Shown here in pieces: positions 55,763-63,841 of a DNA stretch of 64,000 bases. This stretch comes from Synechococcus sp. CBW1107 (lineage in GTDB: Bacteria > Cyanobacteriota > Cyanobacteriia > PCC-6307 > Cyanobiaceae): assembly GCF_015841355.1 (NCBI RefSeq), contig NZ_CP064908.1, forward strand, positions 2,480,001-2,544,000, given 5' to 3'. Positions within the stretch are counted from its first letter, which is position 1, and each line of letters begins with the position of its first letter. The notes under the pieces are model-generated. The model was not told the DNA's origin. It was given only the letters and a program-made list of their open reading frames with translations, and ran no database searches. Both the position numbers and the translations under genes were made by a program.

Positions 55763-56254
55763 ATGGCCGATACCTACTCCTTCGATGTGGTCTCCGATTT
55801 CGACCGTCAGGAGCTGGTGAATGCCCTGGACCAGGTCCGGCGCGAGGTGGGTCAGCGCTACGACCTCAAGGACTCGAAGACCGAGATCGAGCTGGATGAC
55901 GAGAGCATCACCATCACCACCGCCAGCGACATGACCCTGGAGGCGGTGGCTGATGTGCTGCGCCAGAAGGCCACCAAGCGGGAGCTCTCCCTGAAGATCT
56001 TTGATTTCCAGACCGCCGAGCCCGTGGGTGGCAACCGCATTCAGCAGGTGGTGAAGCTGCGCAAGGGGCTGAGCCAGGAGCTGGCCAAGAAGCTCAGCAA
56101 GACCGTGCGCGACCAGGTGAAGAAGGTCACCGTGGCGATCCAGGGGGAGAGCCTGCGCGTCACCGGCAAGAACAAGGACGATCTCCAGCAGGTGATCCAG
56201 CTGCTGCGGGCCGAAGACCTGGACGTGCCGATTCAGTTCGAGAACTACCGCTGA
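55763..56254 (+). CDS. YajQ-family nucleotide-binding protein
   Basis: 163 residues. MADTYSFDVVSDFDRQELVN, ALDQVRREVGQRYDLKDSKT and VVKLRKGLSQELAKKLSKTV with VRVTGKNKDDLQQVIQLLRA-type ending are canonical for YajQ (PF04461), ferredoxin-like two-domain proteins that bind RNA/nucleotides and, in Xanthomonas, cyclic di-GMP. The TGA stop forms TGATG with the start of a 46-codon frame of unclear status. Confidence 0.95.
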   Translation: MADTYSFDVVSDFDRQELVNALDQVRREVGQRYDLKDSKTEIELDDESITITTASDMTLEAVADVLRQKATKRELSLKIFDFQTAEPVGGNRIQQVVKLRKGLSQELAKKLSKTVRDQVKKVTVAIQGESLRVTGKNKDDLQQVIQLLRAEDLDVPIQFENYR

Positions 56255-56446
56255 TGATGATTCCCATTCTCTACTTGTCCTGGTTCTGTGGAGCCGCGGT
56301 GAAGAGTGTTTTCGGGGTCAGGGCATGGGCGGCCAGCGGATCGGCGGAAGCTACGCTTGAGTTGTCAGACGGTTGGGTTCTGCTGATCAGGTGATGCCAG
56401 ATCAGAGCGTCATTCTTGAGATGGGATTGATGTGATCAGGCCTCAC

Positions 56447-56450
56447 TTCA
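56447..56450. repeat. target-site duplication, left (TTCA)
   Basis: TTCA immediately before the left terminal repeat at 56451; an identical TTCA follows the right end at 57699-57702. Four bases fits the IS5 family. Confidence 0.75.
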
Positions 56451-56477
56451 GGGCACCTCGAAAAATCGTAAGACCGC

Positions 56478-56505
56478 TTGATAACGTCCGGATTTAGATT
56501 ATACT
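56478..56505 (+). promoter_or_regulatory. sigma-70 promoter of the transposase
   Basis: TTGATA (56478-56483), 16-base spacer, TATACT (56500-56505). The start ATG lies 25 bases after the -10 box, so the leader is very short; no Shine-Dalgarno sequence is visible. Located inside the element, as expected for autonomous expression. Confidence 0.65.
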
Positions 56506-56530
56506 AGGCCATACCGATTACATACTTTCT

Positions 56531-57565
56531 ATGGGCCAGCGAGGTTTCTGGGACGAACAACAAAGAGTTGCAAAGCTCCAAGAGAAGAAGCCGGTTCTGA
56601 TCCGTCTCGCAGAATCGATTCCCTGGGAATCTTTCCGCCCTTTGCTTGACAAGGGCTATAGCCAGGAGCGCAAAAGCAATGCTGGACGCAAGAGAATCGA
56701 CCCACTGATTCTTTTCAAGATGCTGGTGCTCCAGCAGCTATTTAATTTAAGTGATGAAGAGATCGAATTCCAAGTAAATGACCGTCGCTCCTTCGAGGGG
56801 TTTGTTGGTCTTGGGGTGATGAATGACATACCAGATGCCACCACAGTCGCCTTCTTCAGAGAGCGACTGCGCAAGGCGGGAGTTATCGAGGAACTCTTTG
56901 AGATGTTTGAGGAATACCTGCGCTCTCAGGGTCTCCAAGCCCGGGGTGGTCAGATCATTGACGCGACTCTCGTCCCTGTTCCCAAGCAACGCAATACCCG
57001 CGAGGAGAACAAGGAAATCAAAGCCGGAAGGCTGCCAGAGGGCTGGGATGAAAACCTAGACCGCTTGCAGCAAAAGGATTTAGACGCTCGCTGGACACAA
57101 AAGAACGGCCTCAGTTACTACGGTTACAAGAACAGTATTTGCATCGATGTCGACCATGGATTCATACGCCGATATGCTGTCACTCCTGCCAATATCCACG
57201 ACAGCCAGATGCTTCCACTTCTGCTTGATCCAGAAAACGAGCATGACTATGTCTGGGCAGACTCAGCATATTCCGGCGAATGCTTTGATGCTCTTCTGAG
57301 TCTCGGTGGCTTCGAAAGCCTGATCCACGAAAAAGGCGCTCGCAATCATCCGCTTAGCGACGCAGCCAAGGAATTAAATCGTCTTAAGTCGTCGATCAGA
57401 GCTTGTGTCGAGCATGTCTTTGGCTGCATGACCATGTCCATGGGTGGAAAGCTGACAAGAAAGATTGGGCTAGAAAGGAACGAGGCTTGGTGGGGTCTCA
57501 AGAACCTAACATTTAATTTACTGCGCTATCTCCAGCGCTCTGCCCACGTAGTAGTGGTTGCATGA
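56531..57565 (+). CDS. IS5-family transposase
   Basis: 344 residues. N-terminal DUF772-type domain (NAGRKRIDPLILFKMLVLQQ, FNLSDEEIEFQVNDRRSFEG); DDE domain with first Asp in GGQIIDATLVPVPKQRNTRE, second in DYVWADSAYSGECFDAL and the E in RLKSSIRACVEHVFGCM-type YxxR/E region. YYGYKNSICIDVDHGFIRRY and VTPANIHDSQM are IS5/IS1031-like. Full length, no frameshift, so the element is likely active. Its codon usage is AT-richer than neighbours, a sign of transfer. Confidence 0.95.
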   Translation: MGQRGFWDEQQRVAKLQEKKPVLIRLAESIPWESFRPLLDKGYSQERKSNAGRKRIDPLILFKMLVLQQLFNLSDEEIEFQVNDRRSFEGFVGLGVMNDIPDATTVAFFRERLRKAGVIEELFEMFEEYLRSQGLQARGGQIIDATLVPVPKQRNTREENKEIKAGRLPEGWDENLDRLQQKDLDARWTQKNGLSYYGYKNSICIDVDHGFIRRYAVTPANIHDSQMLPLLLDPENEHDYVWADSAYSGECFDALLSLGGFESLIHEKGARNHPLSDAAKELNRLKSSIRACVEHVFGCMTMSMGGKLTRKIGLERNEAWWGLKNLTFNLLRYLQRSAHVVVVA

Positions 57566-57631
57566 GTCACTCATAGAAGTGATACGGTTCAGTGAAACTC
57601 GTCAATAGTTGATATAATGCTTTCTTGCGTA

Positions 57632-57655
57632 GCCGCCTCCATGGCGGCATTTTTA
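57632..57655 (+). terminator. intrinsic terminator of the transposase
   Basis: GCCGCC and GGCGGC pair around TCCAT and are followed by ATTTTTA, 67 bases after the transposase stop and still within the element. It would shield downstream DNA from transposase transcription. A TATAAT stands just upstream (57613-57618), so a weak outward promoter before it would be blocked. Confidence 0.65.
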
Positions 57656-57698
57656 TGTCCGCAAGATTTCCTATTTGTGCTGATTATTCGAGGTGCCC

Positions 57699-57702
57699 TT
57701 CA
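57699..57702. repeat. target-site duplication, right (TTCA)
   Basis: Matches 56447-56450 and directly follows the right terminal repeat. Confidence 0.75.
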
Positions 57703-57747
57703 GTGGACCTAGCTTCTTGGCACCTTCGCCTTATCGGATGAACAGCC

Positions 57748-57960
57748 ATGAAATTCTTCGAACTGATTTCCTTTTCTGATGAGGAAAGCATCACTGGCGG
57801 AAACCCGAACTTGACTAACAACCCGTCGGAAGTCTAACTGCCAAGATCTGGCGGTACGAACTATGGCCAGGCCACAAAGAACGGAGGTGGTGGTCTCGGC
57901 AATCCCTCCGTTCGTTATGAAGGAACGAATTATGGTCAGTACAAAAGAGAGAACAGTTAG
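57748..57960 (+). pseudogene. double-glycine leader peptide, core interrupted by a stop
   Basis: ATG 57748 opens MKFFELISFSDEESITGG, an 18-residue leader matching the double-glycine consensus (hydrophobic -12, Ser -11, acidic -8, Ile -4, Gly-Gly -2/-1), then NPNLTNNPSEV and TAA at 57835. The same frame continues for 40 more codons to TAG at 57958 with two related units: NPSEV-stop-LPRSGGTNYGQATKN and NPSVRYEGTNYGQYKREN, sharing GTNYGQ. Either the 29-aa product is real with an 11-aa core, or a longer secreted repeat peptide lost its reading by a nonsense change. No ribosome site is visible and no exporter is nearby. DNA is AT-rich. Remaining DNA 57961-58108 holds only a CTGAGAC/GTCTCAG inverted repeat. 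Confidence 0.5.
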
Positions 57961-58108
57961 ATCGCTGTCTGAGACACGTTGATTCCTGCTGGGTCTCAGC
58001 CTGTGCTGGATCCTCTCCATCCCATGTCCCCTGCCTGCGCGGGGGTCGCGTTGTGTTCCGCGTCGCCGCTCGCGGTTCCTTCTGCATATCGATCGAATAG
58101 CGTCGGGC

Positions 58109-61100
58109 TTGCGTTGGGCAGAAGGTCCTCTGGAGCGCGATAGGCCAGCTGTCGCAGAACCCGGCAACCGGAAGTCCGCCCGTCCGTCCTCCGGCTGGCA
58201 TTTCTGGATCGACCGAGGCGGCACGTTCACCGACCTTGTGGGGCGTAGCCCCGTTGGTGAACTGGTGGTGCGCAAGGTGCTCTCGGAGCAGCAGGGGCTG
58301 CTGGGCGATCCGGCCGTGGCCGCCATCCGTGAGTTGCTGGGTGTCTCCCCGGGCGAGCCCCTGCCGCCGGGGGCCGTCAGCGAGGTCCGTCTCGGCACCA
58401 CCGTGGCCACCAACGCCCTGCTGGAGGATCGCGGCTCCCCCACCCTGCTGCTGATCACCCGGGGCTTCGCCGATGCCCTCTGGATCGGCGATCAGCATCG
58501 CCCCGACATCTTCGCTCTGGACATCCAGCGTCCGGCCCCGCTCTACCGGCGTGTGCTGGAGGTGGAGGGGCGGCTGGCGGCCGACGGCATCGAACTTCTT
58601 CCTCTGCGGCTCGATGCCCAGCTGGAGACCGCCCTGAGAACGGCCCGTGCCGAGGGCCTCAGCAGCTGCGCGGTGGCCCTGCTCCATGGCACACGGCACC
58701 CCCGCCACGAACAGCAGCTGGGCGACTGGCTGCGGCCCTTCGGTTTCGATCCCGTGGTGCTCTCCCATCGGGTGGGCCTGCGGCCCCGTCTGGTGTCACG
58801 AGCCCAGACCACCGTGGTGGAGGCCTGCGTCTCACCGGTGCTGGAGGCCTATCTCGACCGGTTGCGAGACGACCTCGGTCCTCACTGCCGCCTGCGCGTG
58901 ATGCAGTCGAGTGGGGGGCTGATCGCCCCGGAGCTGCTCCGTGCCAAGGACACGATCCTCTCCGGTCCGGCCGGCGGGATGGTGGCCGCGGTCAGGCTCG
59001 CCGGCGGAGTCGCACCGATTGTCGGTTTCGACATGGGCGGCACCTCCACCGATGTCTTTCACGCACGGCCCGACGCCTCCGAGGGCGTCTGGGAGCGCCG
59101 CGAGGACACCGAGATCGCCGGCCTCACCCTGCAGGCGGAGATGCTGCCGATTCACACCGTGGCCGCCGGAGGTGGGTCGGTGCTCCATTTCGATGGGCAG
59201 CGTCTGCAGGTGGGGCCGGCCTCCGCCGGGGCGGATCCGGGGCCGGCCTGCTATCGCCGCGGCGGACCGCTGACGATCACCGACGCCAACCTGCTGCTGG
59301 GCCGCCTGCAGCCGGCCGCCTTTCCGGCGGTCTTCGGTCCGTCCGGGGATCAGGGACCCGATCCGGAGCGGGTTGGGCGGATGTTCCGCGAACTGGCCGA
59401 GCGCGTCAGCCGGGCGACGGGTCGCTCCAACACACCCGAATCGCTGGCGGAGGGCGCCGTGGCGATCGCGAACGATCGGATGGCCGAAGCGATCCGGCGG
59501 ATCTCGATCGAGCGTGGACATGATCTTCGCGGTGCCACGCTGGTCTGCTACGGCGGGGCCGGAGGACAGCACGCCTGCGCTCTCGCCGATCGGCTGGGCA
59601 TCCGCCGGCTGCTGCTCCATCCTCTGGCCGGGGTGCTTTCGGCCTATGGCATCGGCCTGGCCGACCAGAGGCTGCTGCGGGAGGAGGTGGTGCGCGAACC
59701 ACTCGACGAGGCGTTGGTGGCTCGGCTGCGGCGGCGGGCTGCCGAGCTGGTCGAGGACGGCTCCCGTGCCTGGAGCGGGCTCCCCGCCGACGACGCACCT
59801 GCGCTTCGGGCCTTGTTCCGCGTCGGGGTGAGGCTCGCCGCCAGTGAGCTGACCCTGGCGCTTCCGCTGTCCGAGGTGCCGAGCCTGCGCAGCGGATTCG
59901 AGCAGGCCCATCGCCAGCGCTTCGGACACGCGCCGGAGGACGCCGCGCTGGTGGTGGAGTGGTTGCTGGTGGAGCTGGTGGCCCCTGGACCCGATCCGGA
60001 CGCCTCTGCTCCACCTCCTGCGCCAGAGTCGCCCAGCCGTCTTCCGGCCACGGCCGGGCAGGGTGCGGACCACCTCATCCCCCTTTACTGGGGCGGCCGA
60101 TGGCACCCTGTTCCCCTGCACAGGCGCGAGGCACTGCGCAGGGGAGCGGTGCTCGTCGGCCCCGCGCTGGTGGTGGAGCCCACCGGCACCCTCGTGCTCG
60201 CACCCGGTTGGTCGGCAGCCCTGCAGGCCGATGGCCTCCTGCTGGTGACCCGCGCCGCGCCGGCTGTGCCGGCAACTGCCGAACCGTCCAGCGCGGGGGA
60301 GATCGACCCGGTCAGCCTCGAGCTGTTCAACCATCGCTTCTCGGCTGTGGCCGAGCAGATGGGGGTGCTGCTGCAGCAGAGCGCCCGTTCGGTGAACATC
60401 CGCGAGCGCCTCGATTTCTCCTGCGCCGTCTTTGACGCCGCTGGGGAGCTCGTGGCCAATGCGCCTCACATTCCGGTGCATCTGGGCTCGATGGGGGCCA
60501 GCGTCGCCGACCTGCTGGACGCAGTCCGGCGGCAGGAGCATCCCCCCCTGCGACCGGGTGATGCGATCGTCTCGAACCACCCCGCCCATGGCGGGACCCA
60601 CCTGCCTGATCTCACGGTGATCACTCCGGTGTTCCTGCCGGGGTGCGACTCCGCCCCTGAGTTCTTCGTGGCGTCCCGTGGCCATCACGCCGATGTGGGC
60701 GGGATCACACCGGGATCGATGCCCCCCTTCAGCCGGCGGCTCGAGCAGGAGGGGCTCCTGCTCGACAACGTGCCGCTGCTGCGCGGGGGCACGCTGCTGG
60801 AGGCCGACTGGCGGCGGCGGCTGGCGGCGGGGCGCTGGCCCGTGCGCAACCCGGATCAGCTGCTGGCCGACCTGCAGGCTCAGGTGGCCGCGAACCAGCT
60901 CGGGGCCCGCCTGCTGGTGGGGCTGGCCGACCGGGAGGGAGCGGGGGTGGTGCGGGCCTTCATGGCCCATGTGCAGGACAACGGTGCCGAGGCGGTTCGG
61001 CGGGTGATCGATCGGCTCGAGCCGGGTCACGTCCGTCTGCCCCTCGACGGTGGCCTGGTGATCAACGTGACGGTGCGCATCGATCGCCCGGGCCGCCGCG

Positions 61101-61861
61101 CCGTGATCGACTTCAGCGGCACCTCCCCCCAGGACCCGGGAAACCGCAATGCCCCGCTGGCGATCACCCGGGCGGTGGTGCTCTACGTGTTCCGCTGCCT
61201 GGTGGGGGAGGACGTGCCCCTCAATGCCGGCTGCTTCCGACCACTGGAGCTGATCGTGCCTCCGGGGTCCCTGTTGCATCCGGGGCCTGATGCTGCCGTG
61301 GTCGCCGGCAACGTGGAAACATCCCAGGCGATCGCCAATGCCCTGTTCGCGGCCCTGGGGGTGATGGCCGCGGCCCAGGGCACCATGAACAACCTCAGCT
61401 TCGGGAACGAGCGCCATCAGTACTACGAGACGATCTGCGGTGGATGCGGTGCCGGACGCGGTCTCGATGGCCTGGGTTTTGCGGGCGCTTCGGCGGTGCA
61501 GAGCCACATGACCAACTCCCGCCTCACCGATCCCGAAATCCTCGAGGAGCGCTTTCCCGTGCGCCTGGACTCCTTCAGCCTGCGCCGGGGCAGTGGTGGG
61601 GCCGGCCGCTGGCCGGGCGGCGACGGGGTGGTGCGGCGCCTGCGCTTTCTGGAGCCGATGACTGCCGCGATTCTCTCGAGCTCTCGCCAGGTGCCCCCCT
61701 TCGGACTCGGCGGCGGCGGGGCCGGGGCGCTGGGCCGAAACCGGCTGATCCGCTCCGATGGCAGCGAACTGGAGCTGGACGGATCCGTGCAACTGGCGGT
61801 GGAGGCTGGTGATGCCCTGGTGATCGAGACCCCCGGAGGTGGCGGGTATGGCAGTCTCTGA
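58109..61861 (+). CDS. oplAH: ATP-dependent 5-oxoprolinase (HyuA-HyuB type fusion)
   Basis: Hydrolyses 5-oxoproline to glutamate with ATP. About 1250 residues. Residues ~30-690 are the HyuA-like actin-fold part (FWIDRGGTFTDLVGRSP, LGTTVATNALLEDRG, ILSGPAGGMVAAVRLAGG, VGFDMGGTSTDVFHA); ~730-1250 the HyuB-like part (DPVSLELFNHRFSAVAEQMG, ANAPHIPVHLGSMGASVADL, FVASRGHHADVGGITPGSMP, GNVETSQAIANALFAALG). Fusion of both is normal for 5-oxoprolinases. The start is uncertain: TTG 58109 is the only start codon before the domain I could place; no ATG/GTG is near. Its 3' end overlaps the GGT gene by 14 bases. Confidence 0.92.
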   Translation: MRWAEGPLERDRPAVAEPGNRKSARPSSGWHFWIDRGGTFTDLVGRSPVGELVVRKVLSEQQGLLGDPAVAAIRELLGVSPGEPLPPGAVSEVRLGTTVATNALLEDRGSPTLLLITRGFADALWIGDQHRPDIFALDIQRPAPLYRRVLEVEGRLAADGIELLPLRLDAQLETALRTARAEGLSSCAVALLHGTRHPRHEQQLGDWLRPFGFDPVVLSHRVGLRPRLVSRAQTTVVEACVSPVLEAYLDRLRDDLGPHCRLRVMQSSGGLIAPELLRAKDTILSGPAGGMVAAVRLAGGVAPIVGFDMGGTSTDVFHARPDASEGVWERREDTEIAGLTLQAEMLPIHTVAAGGGSVLHFDGQRLQVGPASAGADPGPACYRRGGPLTITDANLLLGRLQPAAFPAVFGPSGDQGPDPERVGRMFRELAERVSRATGRSNTPESLAEGAVAIANDRMAEAIRRISIERGHDLRGATLVCYGGAGGQHACALADRLGIRRLLLHPLAGVLSAYGIGLADQRLLREEVVREPLDEALVARLRRRAAELVEDGSRAWSGLPADDAPALRALFRVGVRLAASELTLALPLSEVPSLRSGFEQAHRQRFGHAPEDAALVVEWLLVELVAPGPDPDASAPPPAPESPSRLPATAGQGADHLIPLYWGGRWHPVPLHRREALRRGAVLVGPALVVEPTGTLVLAPGWSAALQADGLLLVTRAAPAVPATAEPSSAGEIDPVSLELFNHRFSAVAEQMGVLLQQSARSVNIRERLDFSCAVFDAAGELVANAPHIPVHLGSMGASVADLLDAVRRQEHPPLRPGDAIVSNHPAHGGTHLPDLTVITPVFLPGCDSAPEFFVASRGHHADVGGITPGSMPPFSRRLEQEGLLLDNVPLLRGGTLLEADWRRRLAAGRWPVRNPDQLLADLQAQVAANQLGARLLVGLADREGAGVVRAFMAHVQDNGAEAVRRVIDRLEPGHVRLPLDGGLVINVTVRIDRPGRRAVIDFSGTSPQDPGNRNAPLAITRAVVLYVFRCLVGEDVPLNAGCFRPLELIVPPGSLLHPGPDAAVVAGNVETSQAIANALFAALGVMAAAQGTMNNLSFGNERHQYYETICGGCGAGRGLDGLGFAGASAVQSHMTNSRLTDPEILEERFPVRLDSFSLRRGSGGAGRWPGGDGVVRRLRFLEPMTAAILSSSRQVPPFGLGGGGAGALGRNRLIRSDGSELELDGSVQLAVEAGDALVIETPGGGGYGSL

Positions 61862-63638
61862 GCTCCGCCTCCGTCCCCTGGGGCTGCTGACGGCGGCCGG
61901 CCTGGCCCTGCTGCCGCTGGTGGCGGTGGCCGATGTGCTCCAGGAGGCCAGCCAGCGCTTTCAGCCGATCTGGTCGGCCGGGGGCATGGTGGCCAGCCAG
62001 GAGGCGGAGGCCTCCCGGGTGGGGCGTGACGTGCTCCGGGCGGGGGGTAATGCCGTCGACGCGGCGGTGGCCACCTCCTTCGCCCTGGCGGTCACCCATC
62101 CCCAGGCGGGGAATCTGGGTGGCGGCGGTTTCCTCGTCCTCTGGCGGCCGGAGCGGCTCAGCCGGGGGCGGCCGGCGCAGCCTCAGGAGGTGGTGGTGGG
62201 CAAGGGCCGGGCGGTGACGATCAACTTCCGCGAGAGCGCTCCCCAGGCAGCCGGTCCCGATCTGCTGCTCGATGCCTCCGGTGCGGTGGATCGCCTCAAG
62301 GCCACCCGCAGCCTGCTCAGCACCGGGGTGCCCGGCACGGTGGCGGGGCTTCTGCTTGCTCACCGCCACTACGGCCGCCTGCCCCTGGCGCGACTGATCA
62401 CCCCCGCGATCCGTCTGGCGGAGGAGGGGGTGGTGGTGAGCAAGGCCCTGGCCGATTCCCTGGAGACCTCGGCTCCCCTGTTGCGGGCCGATCCCGAATC
62501 GGCTCGGCTCTTCTTCCGGCCGGAGGGGAAGCCTTACCGCCCGGGCGAGCGGCTGCGCCAGCCTCAGCTGGGCGCCACCCTGCGGCGCATCGCCGCCGAG
62601 GGGGAGAGGGGCTTTTACGGCGGGCCTGTGGCTCGGGAGCTGGTGGCGCTGATGCGCCGCCGGGGAGGTCTGGTCAGTGCGGAGGATCTCAGTTCCTACC
62701 GGGCCCGCCTTCAGCCCCCTCTGGTGGGTGATTGGCGGGGCCATCCCGTGATCGCCATGCCCCCGCCCAGTTCCGGTGGGGTCACCCTGATCCAGCTCCT
62801 CAACATCCTGGAGGGCTTCGATCTGGCTGGCCTGGGGCACAACAGCGCCGCCAGCCTGCATCCGATGGCGGAGGCGATGAACCTGGCCTACCGCGACCGC
62901 AACCGCTGGCTGGGCGACCCCCGCTTCGTGGCGATGCCCCTGGAGCGGTTGCTGAGCCAGAGCTATGCCGATGACCTGCGCCGCACCATCCAGGGCCGGC
63001 GCCACCGTCCGGCGGGCGAGCTCGATCCGCCGGCCGCTGGTCGCGCCCCTGAAAGTCCGAACACCACCCACCTCTCGGTGATCGACCGTGACGGCTCGAT
63101 GGTGGCCACCACCACCACCCTCAACTTTCCCTACGGCAACGGGGTGAGCGTGCCGGGAGCCGGCTTCCTGCTCAACAACGAGATGGATGATTTCACGGCC
63201 CGCCCCGGGGCTGCCAATGCCTTCGGCCTGGTGCAGGGAGCGGCCAACGCGATCGCGCCGCGCAAGCAACCGCTGAGCTCGATGGCGCCCACCCTGGTGC
63301 TCACCCCCGGCGGTGGCCCCCTGCTGGCCACCGGCAGCCCGGGCGGCAGCCGCATCATCACCACGGTGCTGCAGGTGCTGCTCAACCGCCTGGAGCATGG
63401 GCTGAACCTCGCCTCCGCAGTGGCTGCCAGCCGGATCCACAGTCAGCACCGCCCCGATGAGCTGGCCGTGGAGGAGGGCTTCAGCCCCGACACTCTCCGG
63501 CTGCTGGAGTCGATGGGTCACCGCTGGCGGATGGCCCCGGCGATGGGGGCGGCCCACTCGCTGGAGGCCCTGCCCGGTGGTGGAACGCTGGGGGCGGTCG
63601 ATCAGCGCCGCTCCGAAGCGGCTCTGGCAGGGGAGTGA
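61848..63638 (+). CDS. ggt: gamma-glutamyltransferase
   Basis: GGT cleaves the gamma-glutamyl bond of glutathione and related peptides outside the cytoplasm. 596 residues with a signal peptide (LGLLTAAGLALLPLVAVA). The proenzyme self-cleaves at the conserved Thr in ESPNTTHLSVIDRDGSMVAT; GGNAVDAAVATSFALAV, HPQAGNLGGGGFLVLW and GSPGGSRIITTVLQVLLN are family motifs. ATG 61848 has GGAGG nine bases upstream within the oxoprolinase 3' end, indicating translational coupling. Product 5-oxoproline (after cyclisation) fits the upstream enzyme. Confidence 0.95.
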   Translation: MAVSELRLRPLGLLTAAGLALLPLVAVADVLQEASQRFQPIWSAGGMVASQEAEASRVGRDVLRAGGNAVDAAVATSFALAVTHPQAGNLGGGGFLVLWRPERLSRGRPAQPQEVVVGKGRAVTINFRESAPQAAGPDLLLDASGAVDRLKATRSLLSTGVPGTVAGLLLAHRHYGRLPLARLITPAIRLAEEGVVVSKALADSLETSAPLLRADPESARLFFRPEGKPYRPGERLRQPQLGATLRRIAAEGERGFYGGPVARELVALMRRRGGLVSAEDLSSYRARLQPPLVGDWRGHPVIAMPPPSSGGVTLIQLLNILEGFDLAGLGHNSAASLHPMAEAMNLAYRDRNRWLGDPRFVAMPLERLLSQSYADDLRRTIQGRRHRPAGELDPPAAGRAPESPNTTHLSVIDRDGSMVATTTTLNFPYGNGVSVPGAGFLLNNEMDDFTARPGAANAFGLVQGAANAIAPRKQPLSSMAPTLVLTPGGGPLLATGSPGGSRIITTVLQVLLNRLEHGLNLASAVAASRIHSQHRPDELAVEEGFSPDTLRLLESMGHRWRMAPAMGAAHSLEALPGGGTLGAVDQRRSEAALAGE

Positions 63639-63841
63639 AACTGGGACGTTCCCGAAGCCGCCGGTCTGTGTCCTCTGTCCTTGCTGTTGCCGGCGTCGTT
63701 GGCGCTCCCGTTGCCGGTTCCGTGCCTCCGCTGGCCACCTTCACCTTCCAGGAATGGATGTGGAGCGGCGGTCTGATCGAGATCAGTCTGGTGCTGGCGG
63801 CCCTGATGGGGGCCGTCTGGCTGGTCAGTCGCCGGAGTTGA
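63635..63841 (+). CDS. small membrane protein downstream of ggt, 68 aa
   Basis: GTG 63635 overlaps the ggt stop (GTGA). 68 residues: basic start (MKLGRSRSRRS), a hydrophobic segment SSVLAVAGVVGAPVAGSV ending near a possible signal-cleavage site, and a helix GGLIEISLVLAALMGAVWLV with basic end SRRS. Two short helices or a signal plus one anchor. No family recognised. Coupling suggests a role with GGT, but a chance frame cannot be excluded. Tail overlaps the convergent gene by 17 bases. Confidence 0.55.
   Translation: MKLGRSRSRRSVSSVLAVAGVVGAPVAGSVPPLATFTFQEWMWSGGLIEISLVLAALMGAVWLVSRRS

Larger units (their letters stand above)
56451..57698 (+). mobile_element. complete IS5-type insertion sequence (1248 bp)
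   Basis: Bounded by inverted repeats: GGGCACCTCGAAAAATC on the left (56451-56467) and its near-exact inverse GATTATTCGAGGTGCCC on the right (57682-57698), one mismatch in 17. A TTCA duplication flanks both ends. Inside are one intact transposase gene, a sigma-70 promoter at its left and a terminator at its right. Base composition is clearly AT-richer than the flanking core genes. Intact ends, gene and duplication point to a recent insertion into the intergenic DNA after the YajQ gene. Confidence 0.92.

Noticed and set aside
56254-56394. 46-codon frame starting in the YajQ stop (TGATG)
   Set aside because: It has a hydrophobic start (MMIPILYLSWFCGAAVKS) and possible coupling, but no conserved pattern that I can recognise and no strong ribosome site; left as unsupported.
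56747-56989. Minus-strand frame inside the transposase gene
   Set aside because: Shadow of the transposase; no second IS protein is expected.
57613-57618. TATAAT as an outward promoter driving the double-glycine peptide
   Set aside because: No good -35 at proper distance, and the terminator at 57632-57655 lies between it and the peptide.
57709-58458. Minus-strand open frame from the accessory stretch into the oxoprolinase gene
   Set aside because: Most of it is antisense to the conserved oxoprolinase N-terminus and the rest shows no recognisable protein pattern.
58832-61792. Very long minus-strand open frame antisense to the 5-oxoprolinase
   Set aside because: Its translation is His/Gln/Gly/Arg-rich low-complexity text without motifs; it arises from the codon bias of a high-GC gene on the other strand.
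61575-63557. Long minus-strand open frame antisense to ggt
   Set aside because: Same shadow effect; the plus strand encodes a complete gamma-glutamyltransferase with all motifs.
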